From Rhizobium deserti (GTDB lineage Bacteria; Pseudomonadota; Alphaproteobacteria; Rhizobiales; Rhizobiaceae), in contig NZ_SMTL01000002.1 of the NCBI RefSeq assembly GCF_004358025.1, forward strand, positions 620,001-684,000: DNA of 64,000 nucleotides, read 5' to 3'. Positions 9,381-17,275 of the stretch are shown here, one piece after another (position 1 is the stretch's first letter; every line of letters starts with the position of its first letter). Both the position numbers and the translations under genes were made by a program. The notes beneath the pieces are model-generated. The model did no database searches. It had not been told where the DNA came from and saw only the letters and a list, made by a program, of their open reading frames with translations.

Positions 9381-10643
9381 TTAGGCGTCGTAGCGGCGCA
9401 AGACGAGAGAAGCGTTGGTGCCACCGAAACCGAAGGAATTCGAGAGTGCGACATTGATCTCGCGCTTGCGAGCCGTATGCGGCACGAGATCGATAGCCGT
9501 CTCCACATCGGGATTGTCGAGGTTCAACGTCGGCGGGGCGATATTGTCGCGGATCGCGAGCGCTGAGAATATCGCTTCCACGGCGCCCGCCGCCCCGAGA
9601 AGATGGCCGATCGCCGACTTGGTCGACGACATGGATATCTTCGAGGCGGCATTGCCGACGAGACGCTCGACGGCACCGAGCTCGATCGTGTCCGCCATGG
9701 TCGACGTGCCATGCGCGTTGATATAGTCGATATCGGCCGGTGCCAGACCGGCACGCTTCAGCGCCGAAGACATGCAGCGGAAGGCACCGTCGCCATCTTC
9801 CGACGGCGCGGTAATGTGGAAGGCGTCGCCGGATAGGCCATAGCCGACGACTTCCGCATAAATCTTGGCGCCGCGCGCCTTGGCGTGTTCCAGTTCCTCC
9901 AGCACGACCATGCCAGCCCCCTCGCCCATGACGAAGCCATCGCGGTCGCGGTCATAGGGGCGGGACGCCTTGTGCGGCTCGTCATTGTGCTGGGTCGACA
10001 GCGCCTTGCAGGCAGCAAAGCCGGCAAGAGCGATGCGGCAGATCGGCGATTCGGCACCGCCGGCGACCATGACCTCGGCATCGCCGAGCGCGATCAGACG
10101 GGCTGCGTCACCGATCGCATGCGAGCCGGTGGAACAGGCCGTCACGACAGAATGATTGGGTCCGCGCAGCTTGTGGCGGATCGATACGTGGCCGGAGACC
10201 AGGTTGATCAGGCGGCCAGGAATAAAGAAGGGCGAGATGCGGCGCGGACCCTTGTCGCGCAGCGTGTAGCCAGCCTCGACAATACCGTCGAGACCGCCGA
10301 TGCCGGAGCCGATCAGTACGCCGGTGGCGATCTGGTCCTCGTCGGTCTTCGGGTGCCATCCGGCATCCTCGAGCGCCATGTCGGCAGCCGCGACGCCATA
10401 GATGATGAAGGGATCGACCTTGCGCTGTTCCTTCGGCTCCATCCACTGATCGACATTGAACGTGCCGTCGGAGCCGTCGCCGACCGGTATGCGACAGGCA
10501 ATTTTCGCCGGAAGGTCGGAAACTTCGAATTCGGTCACGACGCGGGCTGTGTTTTCGCCGGCAAGCAGCCGCGACCAGCTTATTTCCGTTCCGCATCCCA
10601 AAGGAGATACCATGCCGGTACCGGTGATAACGACTCGTCTCAT
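9381..10643 (-). CDS. fabF: beta-ketoacyl-ACP synthase II
   Basis: Elongates acyl-ACP by condensation with malonyl-ACP in type II fatty-acid synthesis. The Cys-His-His triad is visible: nucleophile Cys170 in 'VVTACSTGSH', His311 in 'NAHGTSTMADT' and His347 in 'KSAIGHLLGAAGAV'. The C-terminal 'NSFGFGGTNASLVL' is the standard end of the KAS II fold. Length (420) is normal. It follows acpP on the minus strand across a gap with a hairpin (10688-10709), the usual acpP-fabF order. Confidence 0.97.
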   Translation of the reverse strand: MRRVVITGTGMVSPLGCGTEISWSRLLAGENTARVVTEFEVSDLPAKIACRIPVGDGSDGTFNVDQWMEPKEQRKVDPFIIYGVAAADMALEDAGWHPKTDEDQIATGVLIGSGIGGLDGIVEAGYTLRDKGPRRISPFFIPGRLINLVSGHVSIRHKLRGPNHSVVTACSTGSHAIGDAARLIALGDAEVMVAGGAESPICRIALAGFAACKALSTQHNDEPHKASRPYDRDRDGFVMGEGAGMVVLEELEHAKARGAKIYAEVVGYGLSGDAFHITAPSEDGDGAFRCMSSALKRAGLAPADIDYINAHGTSTMADTIELGAVERLVGNAASKISMSSTKSAIGHLLGAAGAVEAIFSALAIRDNIAPPTLNLDNPDVETAIDLVPHTARKREINVALSNSFGFGGTNASLVLRRYDA

Positions 10644-10687
10644 CGCCAGCGCCCCACCCTATATTTTCTCATGTTCTAATTGCTGAA

Positions 10688-10709
10688 ACGGCCCGAACAA
10701 GCGGGCCGT
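10688..10709 (-). terminator. hairpin between acpP and fabF
   Basis: Perfect 8-bp stem (ACGGCCCG/CGGGCCGT) with a 6-base loop, followed on the minus strand by TTTC. It lies 45 bases past the acpP stop and 44 before the fabF start. The position fits an attenuator that lets acpP, needed in large amounts, be expressed above fabF. The T-run is short, so termination would be partial. Confidence 0.55.
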
Positions 10710-10754
10710 GACGGGGACCTGCCTTGCGGCTTATCCCGAATGTCTGTCGATCGA

Positions 10755-10991
10755 TTAGGCCTGGGCCTTCTCGATGAACTTCACGGCATCGCCGACGGTC
10801 AGAATGGAATCGGCTGCATCGTCGGGGATTTCAACGCCGAATTCTTCTTCGAAGGCCATGACCAGTTCGACGGTATCAAGCGAGTCCGCGCCCAGATCGT
10901 CGATGAAGCTCGCGCCTTCGACAACTTTGTCGGCATCGACGCCGAGATGGTCAACAACAATTTTCTTCACGCGTTCTGCGATATCGCTCAT
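10755..10991 (-). CDS. acpP: acyl carrier protein
   Basis: Small acidic carrier of growing acyl chains in fatty-acid and lipid A synthesis. The 4'-phosphopantetheine attachment site is Ser37 in '[18 protein letters not shown]'. The 78-residue length and acidic helix II are standard for housekeeping AcpP. GAGGAAA precedes the ATG by 6 bases. A 283-base leader region separates it from fabG, and holds a probable promoter and paired repeats, so acpP can be transcribed independently of fabD-fabG. Confidence 0.98.
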   Translation of the reverse strand: MSDIAERVKKIVVDHLGVDADKVVEGASFIDDLGADSLDTVELVMAFEEEFGVEIPDDAADSILTVGDAVKFIEKAQA

Positions 10992-11128
10992 GTCGGTTTC
11001 CTCGACCTTTTCTCTCCGGATGCGCCTGTGGCATCCGACCCTGTTACAACCTGCAACCGCCGCCGAAAAGCCGCGATGCAGGCAAACCCGTTAGCCCCTT
11101 GCCAGTTCCCGTCATAAGGCTTTCACGC

Positions 11129-11134
11129 ATTATA
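11129..11134 (-). promoter_or_regulatory. probable acpP promoter -10 element
   Basis: TATAAT on the minus strand, a perfect match to the sigma70 -10 hexamer, in the acpP-fabG gap. The -35 position at 17-18 bases is poor (AGTCAC or TAGTCA). It would give a leader of about 130 bases. Sequence inference only. Confidence 0.4.
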
Positions 11135-11191
11135 ACGGCCTGCATTTGAGGGTGACTATACACAGTCATCTGCCGCTTAACATGCTTTGAC

Positions 11192-11221
11192 TGTTCCGCA
11201 AAGCCAGAATTTGTTCCGCAA
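11192..11221. repeat. paired 10-bp direct repeats upstream of acpP
   Basis: TGTTCCGCAA occurs at 11192-11201 and again at 11212-11221, exactly 20 bases apart, or about two helical turns. On the minus strand they read TTGCGGAACA and lie 60-90 bases upstream of the acpP -10 element, where an activator or repressor pair could bind on one face of the DNA. No regulator is known to me for this sequence. Confidence 0.5.
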
Positions 11222-11274
11222 CGCAGCCGCCAACAGGCGATTGCAGCGGCACGTCTCTCGGCTTGGCCGCCGAC

Positions 11275-12012
11275 TCAGATCATGGCCATTCCGCCGTTGA
11301 CATGAATTGTTTGCCCAGTGACGTAACCCGCCTCGTTCGAAGCCAGATAGAGAACGGCAGCGGCAATATCCGATCCGGCGCCCATGCGCTTCATCGGAAT
11401 GGCGCCGAGAATGGCATCCTTCTGCTTGTCATTGAGTTTGCCAGTCATGGCGCTGTCGATAAAGCCCGGCGCGACGCAATTGACCGTCACATTGCGGCTG
11501 GCAATTTCCTGCGCCAGCGATTTGGAGAAGCCGATCATGCCGGCCTTCGAGGCGCAGTAATTGGCTTGCCCCGGATTGCCCGTCACAGCGACAACCGAGG
11601 TGATGTTGATGATCCGGCCATGACGCCGGCGCATCATCGGATGCGTCAGCTCGCGAGTCAGGCGGAAGGCAGAGGTCAAATTGACCTCAAGAACCGCGTC
11701 CCAGTCTTCATCGCTCATGCGCACGAAAAGGCCGTCCTTGGTGATGCCGGCATTGTTGACGAGAATGTCGACGCCACCCAGTTCAGCTTCCGCCTTCTCA
11801 CCCAGCGCTTTGACCTCGGCACGATCGGACAGATTGGCCGGGAAGATATGAACGCGCTCGCCGAGCTCTGCCGCCAGCGCTTCGAGCTTTTCGACACGCG
11901 TGCCATGCAGGCCGAGCGTTGCGCCCTGCTCGTGCAGCAGACGGGCAATCTCTTCGCCCAGCCCGCCGGTCGCCCCGGTCACCAATGCCTTACGGCCGGT
12001 CAAGTCAAACAT
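11275..12012 (-). CDS. fabG: 3-oxoacyl-ACP reductase
   Basis: NADPH-dependent reduction of beta-ketoacyl-ACP, the first reduction step of each elongation cycle. It is a classical short-chain dehydrogenase of 245 residues: cofactor loop 'TGATGGLG' (12-19), 'NNAG' (86-89), catalytic Ser139, Tyr152 and Lys156 in 'YCASK', and the C-terminal 'GQTIHVNGGMAMI'. The frame stays open upstream of 12012, but ATG 12012 has AAGGAACAG just before it and begins the conserved 'MFDLTGRKALVTG'. It follows fabD after 34 bases. Confidence 0.97.
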   Translation of the reverse strand: MFDLTGRKALVTGATGGLGEEIARLLHEQGATLGLHGTRVEKLEALAAELGERVHIFPANLSDRAEVKALGEKAEAELGGVDILVNNAGITKDGLFVRMSDEDWDAVLEVNLTSAFRLTRELTHPMMRRRHGRIINITSVVAVTGNPGQANYCASKAGMIGFSKSLAQEIASRNVTVNCVAPGFIDSAMTGKLNDKQKDAILGAIPMKRMGAGSDIAAAVLYLASNEAGYVTGQTIHVNGGMAMI

Positions 12013-12046
12013 GATCCTGTTCCTTCGATGTTCTTTTGCAGCCAGA

Positions 12047-12991
12047 TCAACCGAGGATGGCTGCAAGCGCCGCCTCGATATCGGCCGGCGTGTTGACGGC
12101 AGTGCCGGAGATATTCTTGTCGATGCGCCGGGCAAGCCCCGTCAGCACCTTGCCAGCGCCGATCTCGTATAGGCTCGTGACGCCGTTGGCACCGAACCAT
12201 TCCACCGTCTCGCGCCAGCGGACCTGACCGGTCACCTGGGTGACCAGCAGCTTGGCGATCTCTTCGGCATCGTAGACCGGCGCCGCGCGCACATTGGCGA
12301 TGACCGGCACGATTGGATTTTTCTTTTCCACCTTGTCCAGCGCGTGACGCATGGCGTCTGCGGCCGGCGCCATCAGATCGCTGTGGAAAGGTGCAGAAAC
12401 CGGAAGCATGATCGCGCGCTTGGCGCCTTTTTCGGTGGCCAGTGCCGCGGCCTTTTCCACTGCCGCCTTGGAGCCGGAAATCACCAGCTGGCCGCCGCCA
12501 TTGTCATTGGCGATCTGGCAGATGCCGGCGTCACGGGCCGCTGCACAGACAGCGTCCACATCGCTGTGTTCCAGGCCGATGATCGCCGCCATGGCGCCCT
12601 GACCGACCGCCACCGCTGACTGCATGGCATCGCCGCGAATGCGCAGCAGCCGTGCTGTATCGGCCAGAGAAAAGGTGTCGGCTGCACAAAGGGCGGAATA
12701 TTCGCCGAGCGAGTGACCGGCAACGAAGGCCACCTTGTCTGCGAGGTTGAGGCCGCGCGCTTCCATGACGCGGATCGCCGCGACGGAAACCGCCATCAGC
12801 GCCGGCTGCGCATTGGCGGTCAGGGTCAGCGTTTCTTCCGGCCCGTCCCACATGACATCGGAGAGCTTCTGGCCGAGCGCCTCATCGACTTCGTCGAAAA
12901 CGGCTCGGGCTTCCGGAAAGGCTTCCGCCAGATCCTTGCCCATGCCCACGGACTGGCTGCCCTGCCCGGGAAACGTGAATGCAATGCTCAT
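12047..12991 (-). CDS. fabD: malonyl-CoA:ACP transacylase
   Basis: Transfers malonate from CoA to ACP, supplying the extender unit. The nucleophile Ser94 sits in 'GHSLGEY' and the catalytic His203 in 'SAPFHSDLM'; the N-terminal 'TFPGQGSQSVGMG' is typical. At 314 residues it is normal. I chose ATG 12991 rather than the longer frame because GAGGAAA lies 6 bases upstream and the conserved N-terminus begins there. First gene of fabD-fabG and divergent from the aldo/keto reductase gene, with about 165 bases between. Confidence 0.96.
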   Translation of the reverse strand: MSIAFTFPGQGSQSVGMGKDLAEAFPEARAVFDEVDEALGQKLSDVMWDGPEETLTLTANAQPALMAVSVAAIRVMEARGLNLADKVAFVAGHSLGEYSALCAADTFSLADTARLLRIRGDAMQSAVAVGQGAMAAIIGLEHSDVDAVCAAARDAGICQIANDNGGGQLVISGSKAAVEKAAALATEKGAKRAIMLPVSAPFHSDLMAPAADAMRHALDKVEKKNPIVPVIANVRAAPVYDAEEIAKLLVTQVTGQVRWRETVEWFGANGVTSLYEIGAGKVLTGLARRIDKNISGTAVNTPADIEAALAAILG

Positions 12992-13155
12992 GGGATGTTT
13001 CCTCAACCTGTTTTTGCTCCCTCCATTCACATTCCGTCCGGCAGAGTCAAGCCAAAGCACCGTCCGAAGCGGCCCAGAAACCGGGCCATAGCCTCTTGCG
13101 TCGCAGCAAATCGCGCTTACAGTCCGGCCGAATTTTCATGATGGGACTTCAATTG

Positions 13156-14199
13156 ATGAAATATCGCAAGCTTGGCCGAACCGAACTTTCCGTGTCCGAA
13201 ATCTGCCTCGGCACCATGACCTGGGGCACGCAGAACACGGAAGTGGAAGCCCATGCGCAGATGGACTATGCCGTCGAGCAAGGCATCAACTTCTTCGACA
13301 CGGCTGAACTCTATCCGACGACGCCGGTCAGCGCCGAAACCTATGGCCGTACCGAGGAATATATCGGCACATGGCTGAAGAAGAGCGGCAGGCGCAAGGA
13401 TATGGTGCTCGCCACCAAGATCGCCGGCAGCGGCCGTCCGCATATCCGCCAGGGACGCGAGATCAGCCCGGCAACCATACGCGAAGCGGTCGATGCCAGC
13501 CTGGCACGGCTGCAGACGGATTACATCGACCTTTATCAGATCCACTGGCCGAACCGTGGCCACTACCATTTCCGTGGCTCCTGGACCTTCGACGCCACGA
13601 CGCAGGACCGCGACAAGGCAGCGACCGAAATTGCCGAAATTATGGAGACGGCCGGTGAACTGGTTTCGGCCGGCAAGATCCGGGCGATCGGCCTGTCCAA
13701 CGAGACCGCCTGGGGCACGCTGCAATATCTGCGCATCGCCGAGGAGAAGAGCCTGCCTCGCGTCGCCTCGATCCAGAACGAATACAATTTTCTGTACCGC
13801 ACCTTCGATCTCGACCTTGCCGAAGTCGCCCATCACGAGGATGTCGGGCTGCTGGCCTATTCGCCGCTCGCTGCCGGCATTCTTTCAGGCAAATACCAGG
13901 ACGGCAGCCGGCCGGAAGGCTCGCGGGCGACCATCAACAAGGATCTCGGCGGCCGTCTGCAGCCGCATCAGGAACCGGCGGTCAAGGCCTATGCGGAGAT
14001 CGCCGCCAAGCACGGGCTCGACCTGGCGCAGATGGCGCTGGCCTTCTGCCTCACCCGGCCCTTCATGGCTTCCGTTATCATCGGCGCGACCTCCATGGAG
14101 CAGTTGACGACGAATATCGGCGCCGCCAATGTGACGCTGACGGAGGAGGTCCTGGCGGATATTGCCAAGGTGCACCGGCAGTTTCCGATGCCGATCTGA
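13156..14199 (+). CDS. tas: aldo/keto reductase, Tas family
   Basis: NADP-dependent oxidoreductase of the AKR fold, very similar in layout to E. coli Tas ('LGTMTWGTQNTEVEAHAQ', 'DTAELYPTTPVSAETYG', 'TDYIDLYQIHWPNR', 'GLSNETAWG', 'SIQNEYNFLYR', 'LLAYSPLAAGILSGKY'). Catalytic Asp, Tyr, Lys and His of the AKR tetrad fall in the DTAELY, ATKI and QIHW blocks. The physiological substrate is unknown; in E. coli tas was found as a suppressor of tyrosine auxotrophy. ATG 13138 and 13141 are also in frame; 13156 gives the usual N-terminus 'MKYRKLGRTELSVSE'. Divergent from fabD. Confidence 0.9.
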   Translation: MKYRKLGRTELSVSEICLGTMTWGTQNTEVEAHAQMDYAVEQGINFFDTAELYPTTPVSAETYGRTEEYIGTWLKKSGRRKDMVLATKIAGSGRPHIRQGREISPATIREAVDASLARLQTDYIDLYQIHWPNRGHYHFRGSWTFDATTQDRDKAATEIAEIMETAGELVSAGKIRAIGLSNETAWGTLQYLRIAEEKSLPRVASIQNEYNFLYRTFDLDLAEVAHHEDVGLLAYSPLAAGILSGKYQDGSRPEGSRATINKDLGGRLQPHQEPAVKAYAEIAAKHGLDLAQMALAFCLTRPFMASVIIGATSMEQLTTNIGAANVTLTEEVLADIAKVHRQFPMPI

Positions 14200-14214
14200 T
14201 CCGCTGCGAAGTTC

Positions 14215-14241
14215 GGTGGCCGTGGGTAACCAGAGGCCACC
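14215..14241 (+). terminator. possible terminator after the aldo/keto reductase
   Basis: Perfect 7-bp inverted repeat GGTGGCC/GGCCACC with a 13-base loop, followed by TTCTGC. It begins 16 bases after the reductase stop. The T-run is poor, so this is a weak call. Confidence 0.3.
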
Positions 14242-14439
14242 TTCTGCAGCAGAGCCAAAGGACAGTCGAGGCTCCGTTCCCAAGCAAGATGTAGAGCTTC
14301 GTCAGCAGAACCATGCTCGTGAGACCATCGTTCATAATACAGCTCCTTAAGGGACAGGTCCACACAAGCTGAACGTGGAAATCATCTATCGTGCCGCCCA
14401 ACGATACGTCGAATTTCCAATAAACCTGTCGAGAGCTCC

Positions 14440-15219
14440 ATGACAAACAGAAGTCTATACAATATGTTGGCACCGGATATGCGTGCCAAGACTCCATGGC
14501 AGGCGGCGAAGAGCCCGCCGTTCAACGATGTGGAGCGCACACTATCCGGCAGGATCTGGGCAGGCATTCCCGGCGGTCACAAATGGCTTGGCTATTTCCC
14601 GATCTACGACCGCGAATTCGGACGCTTTCGCGGGACGAGCCCTCGCATTCTGGAGATTGGCGTTTACAAGGGAGCCTCCCTTCTCCTGTGGCAACAGTTC
14701 TTCGGCGAAGGTGTGCAGGTCGTCGGCATCGACATCGATCCGAACTGCGCTGGGTTCAGCCAACCGGAACAGAATATCTTCGTTGAAATTGGCGATCAAA
14801 GCGATCCGGCCTTCCTGCAATCGATCGTCGAGAAATATGGTCCCTTCGACATCATCATCGATGACGGCAGCCATATCGCCTCGCATCAGATCGCGTCCTT
14901 CAATGGACTGTTTATGGCCGGCCTGAAAGACAACGGCGTTTATCTCGTTGAAGATCTGGAATGCATGTATTGGGGTCATACCGACGCCTTCCGCGATGCC
15001 CCCACGACCTCCGTTGATTTCTTCAAAATGCTGATCGACGTCCAAAACAGTATTTATGAGGACTACACCTATAACGACTTCTCCCTCAATATCCCGGGAA
15101 GCCGGACAGAATACACCGCAATAGAACTGGCCAAATCGATCGCTGGGCTGAAATTCCTGCGTGGCGTCGTCGTCATCGACAAAGCTCCGCAGATCCCGCC
15201 ATTGACGCTGCACCTCTAG
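14440..15219 (+). CDS. class I SAM-dependent methyltransferase, target unknown
   Basis: A Rossmann-fold methyltransferase of 259 residues. The SAM-binding motif I is 'RILEIGVYKGASLLLW' (about 67-82), followed by acidic 'VVGIDIDPN' and 'FDIIIDDGSHIASHQ', where the Asp-Asp-Gly-Ser-His block resembles the metal/catalytic centre of macrocin- and mycinamicin-type sugar O-methyltransferases and related polysaccharide-modifying enzymes. A sugar or glycan substrate is therefore plausible but unproven. There is no sugar-biosynthesis gene next to it. It stands alone between the reductase and the protease locus, with AT-richer flanks than the neighbours, which suggests an acquired gene. Confidence 0.75.
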   Translation: MTNRSLYNMLAPDMRAKTPWQAAKSPPFNDVERTLSGRIWAGIPGGHKWLGYFPIYDREFGRFRGTSPRILEIGVYKGASLLLWQQFFGEGVQVVGIDIDPNCAGFSQPEQNIFVEIGDQSDPAFLQSIVEKYGPFDIIIDDGSHIASHQIASFNGLFMAGLKDNGVYLVEDLECMYWGHTDAFRDAPTTSVDFFKMLIDVQNSIYEDYTYNDFSLNIPGSRTEYTAIELAKSIAGLKFLRGVVVIDKAPQIPPLTLHL

Positions 15220-15572
15220 CAGAACCAGAGCCGCACGCTGCGCTGGAGCGACTGGTTTTCAGTCGCATCCGCGCGGCGTCGATGCCGTGCATGCCGCATC
15301 GCGATCTCTTGCCTTGCTCCCTCTCCACTGGCCGCCCCTTCCTTCCCGTCGCACAGAACCTCGGCATGCTGAGACGGAACTCGGTTCCATCTGCCGACAT
15401 GAGCCGAACCACACATTTCCGGATTTCGATGTAAAGCGAGCGAACCCAACAAAGGCTCAACACGAGCAACGACACAACCTAAGATTTTGGTTATTGACTT
15501 TGATAACCTAAGATTGTATTCATCCCGGACAACCACCTGTGGTCTAGGTGAGGGCAATCTGAGGGATAAGCC
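15220..15572. other. 353-base gap holding the protease promoter
   Basis: No credible gene on either strand. The first 250 bases show no motif I can name. The last 100 bases are AT-rich and contain the direct repeats and promoter described separately (15476-15522), then the ribosome binding site of the M4 peptidase. Confidence 0.6.
15476..15522 (+). promoter_or_regulatory. promoter with repeated operator-like elements for the M4 peptidase
   Basis: TTGACT (15494-15499) and TATTCA (15517-15522) are separated by exactly 17 bases, a good sigma70 layout. AACCTAAGATT occurs twice, at 15476-15486 just upstream of the -35 and at 15505-15515 inside the spacer, 29 bases apart. GGTTAT (15489-15494) and ATAACC (15503-15508) form an inverted repeat straddling the -35 box. 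A protein bound here would block polymerase, so repression is the likelier mode. The regulator is unknown. Confidence 0.6.
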
Positions 15573-16604
15573 ATGTGCAGATATTGCATGATAGTGCCAA
15601 GCGATGTCCTGCTGCGTCTCGCACGAGACGAAGACGTCGAGAATCATACCCGCGAAGCCTTTCGCACCACGGCGCAGCTCGATCATCAGATGCGACTTCT
15701 TCGCGATCAGACGCAGCATTTTACCATGCAAGCGGTATCGCTGCTCGGACTGCCACTGATCAACACGAAGCCACCTGCCATCACTGTTTATGATTGCAAC
15801 AACGGAACTTCCCTGCCTGGCGCAGCGGTCAGCAAGCCGGCGTCTTCAACGGATGTAACGATCAAGACCATTTTCGAAACGACGACGAAGGTCGCGGAAT
15901 TCTTCAAGGAAGTGTTTGGCCGCAATTCGCTGGATGGTGCCGGCATGGCGCTGCAATCCTCCGCCCATTACGGCCTGAATTACAACAATGCCTTCTGGAA
16001 CGGCACACAGATGGCCTATGGAGACGGCGACGGCGAGATCTTTACCGGCTTCTACCGCGGCGATGACGTGATCGCCCATGAACTAACGCATGGTGTGACG
16101 CAATATACCCTGCAGCTCGAATACCAGAACGAGTCCGGGGGCCTCAACGAAAGCATGTCGGACGTGTTCGGCTCCATGTTCAAGCAGTGGCGCCGCAACC
16201 AGACGGTGGTGGATGCGGACTGGTTGATCGGCGCTGACATCATGGGCAGCCTTGCAAAGGAAAAGGGCTATACCTGCCTCAGAGATATGGCGGCTCCCGA
16301 TGCCGCTCATTGCCTTGCGCCGCAGATCACCAGCTTTCGCCAGTATGTGAACAGGATGGACCCGCATAACAGCAGCGGCGTTCCCAACCTAGCCTTCTAT
16401 CTGGCCGCGAAGGCGGTTGGCGGCAAGAGCTGGGAAAAGACCGGGCAGATCTGGTACGACGTGTTTGCCAATCACGGATCCGATCCGACGATGACCATGA
16501 GCGCCTTTGCCAACGCGATCCGCGATTCCGCGGGGGCTCTTTATCCGGGTGATGTCTCGGTTCATGATGCCGTGGACGAAGCGTGGCGCGAGGTCGGCCT
16601 TTAG
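15573..16604 (+). CDS. M4 family metallopeptidase, protealysin-like
   Basis: Thermolysin-family zinc endopeptidase of 343 residues. Zinc ligands are His169 and His173 of 'HELTH' and Glu193 in 'GGLNESMSD', with the same 24-residue spacing as in thermolysin; Glu170 is the catalytic base and His265 ('DPHNSSGV') the likely transition-state histidine. There is no classical signal peptide or long FTP propeptide; instead a short Cys-containing N-terminus ('CRYCMIVPSDVLLRLARD') resembles the short protealysin propeptide. Such enzymes may act inside the cell or leave by an unusual route. GAGGGATAAGCC precedes the ATG. A probable inhibitor gene follows 80 bases downstream. Confidence 0.93.
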   Translation: MCRYCMIVPSDVLLRLARDEDVENHTREAFRTTAQLDHQMRLLRDQTQHFTMQAVSLLGLPLINTKPPAITVYDCNNGTSLPGAAVSKPASSTDVTIKTIFETTTKVAEFFKEVFGRNSLDGAGMALQSSAHYGLNYNNAFWNGTQMAYGDGDGEIFTGFYRGDDVIAHELTHGVTQYTLQLEYQNESGGLNESMSDVFGSMFKQWRRNQTVVDADWLIGADIMGSLAKEKGYTCLRDMAAPDAAHCLAPQITSFRQYVNRMDPHNSSGVPNLAFYLAAKAVGGKSWEKTGQIWYDVFANHGSDPTMTMSAFANAIRDSAGALYPGDVSVHDAVDEAWREVGL

Positions 16605-16684
16605 TCCAGATGCAAGGATCCTGTACATCGCGCCTGCTTATTCTTGCGCTGGTGCCGCCACGTTTGCTGGTATAGGATAGTGGC

Positions 16685-16972
16685 ATGGACGATATTCATC
16701 TGGAACGACTGGGCGGCATGGGTGGTTTCGGCGGCGCGAATTCCGCGCTTCGCAGTACCGGAGCGCTGTCTTCAACGCAGCTGTCGGACAATGATCGGCG
16801 ATCGGTGGAATCCCTGTTTCAGACCGGCGCTCCATCCGATCCCGCCGGGGCGGCGGACATGTTCCGCTACCGTATCACCTGGGAAACCGAACAGGGCGCC
16901 CGCACGATCGAGGTGCCTGAATCCGCCGTTCCCGATACGCTGAGAAATGCGGTGAAAGACGAACTGCGTTGA
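16685..16972 (+). CDS. emfourin-type inhibitor of the M4 peptidase
   Basis: A 95-residue protein with a Gly-rich start ('LERLGGMGGFGG') and the C-terminal beta-hairpin plus helix 'FRYRITWETEQGARTIEVPE'. This matches the small proteins encoded next to protealysin-like peptidases; in Serratia proteamaculans the counterpart, emfourin, is a potent inhibitor of protealysin. Position 80 bases after the peptidase on the same strand strongly supports the call. It has no signal peptide, so inhibition would be cytoplasmic, which would keep the protease silent before release. Identification is by context and pattern, not by alignment. Confidence 0.8.
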   Translation: MDDIHLERLGGMGGFGGANSALRSTGALSSTQLSDNDRRSVESLFQTGAPSDPAGAADMFRYRITWETEQGARTIEVPESAVPDTLRNAVKDELR

Positions 16973-17275
16973 TCGGTGGATTGGCCGGTGCGGCGTTGAT
17001 CGCGCTAATCCGGCGCCACCCCTTGCGTTATCGGCAGAAATCCGTATAAGCCCGGCTGTTCGCAACACCCGGTCTTCTGGCTGGTGGCTGAACGGAGGGC
17101 TGGTTCCGGCAACGGAACCGCATGGACCGCCAAGGTTGTCCGGCCTCCCGTGTCTCCGCTCTCGACCGTCTCGATACAACACTTTTCTTGCCTGGGTTCG
17201 CCCGTTCAGGAGCAGTCGTTGAGGCTTAGCCGCCGAGGTCCGGGTATGACAACCGCAAGAAAAGGCAAAGCTTAC
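16973..17275 (+). promoter_or_regulatory. rpsF leader region with probable promoter
   Basis: Upstream of rpsF, TTGCGT (17023-17028) and TATAAG (17045-17050) lie 16 bases apart and are a fair promoter. Transcription from there gives a leader of about 215 bases with no convincing gene. A long leader before rpsF fits autogenous control: the S6:S18 pair is known to bind rpsF leaders in E. coli and Bacillus. I cannot prove the structured CCG-bulge motif from reading alone. Confidence 0.4.

Noticed and set aside
13138..13155. Upstream Met codons of the aldo/keto reductase as start
   Set aside because: ATG 13138 and 13141 are in frame, but the family N-terminus begins at 13156; not excluded.
14078..14335. 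A minus-strand frame starting at ATG 14335 behind AAGGAGC
   Set aside because: The start signal is good, but the frame runs antisense into the aldo/keto reductase gene and the product looks like random Cys/Trp/Arg-rich sequence.
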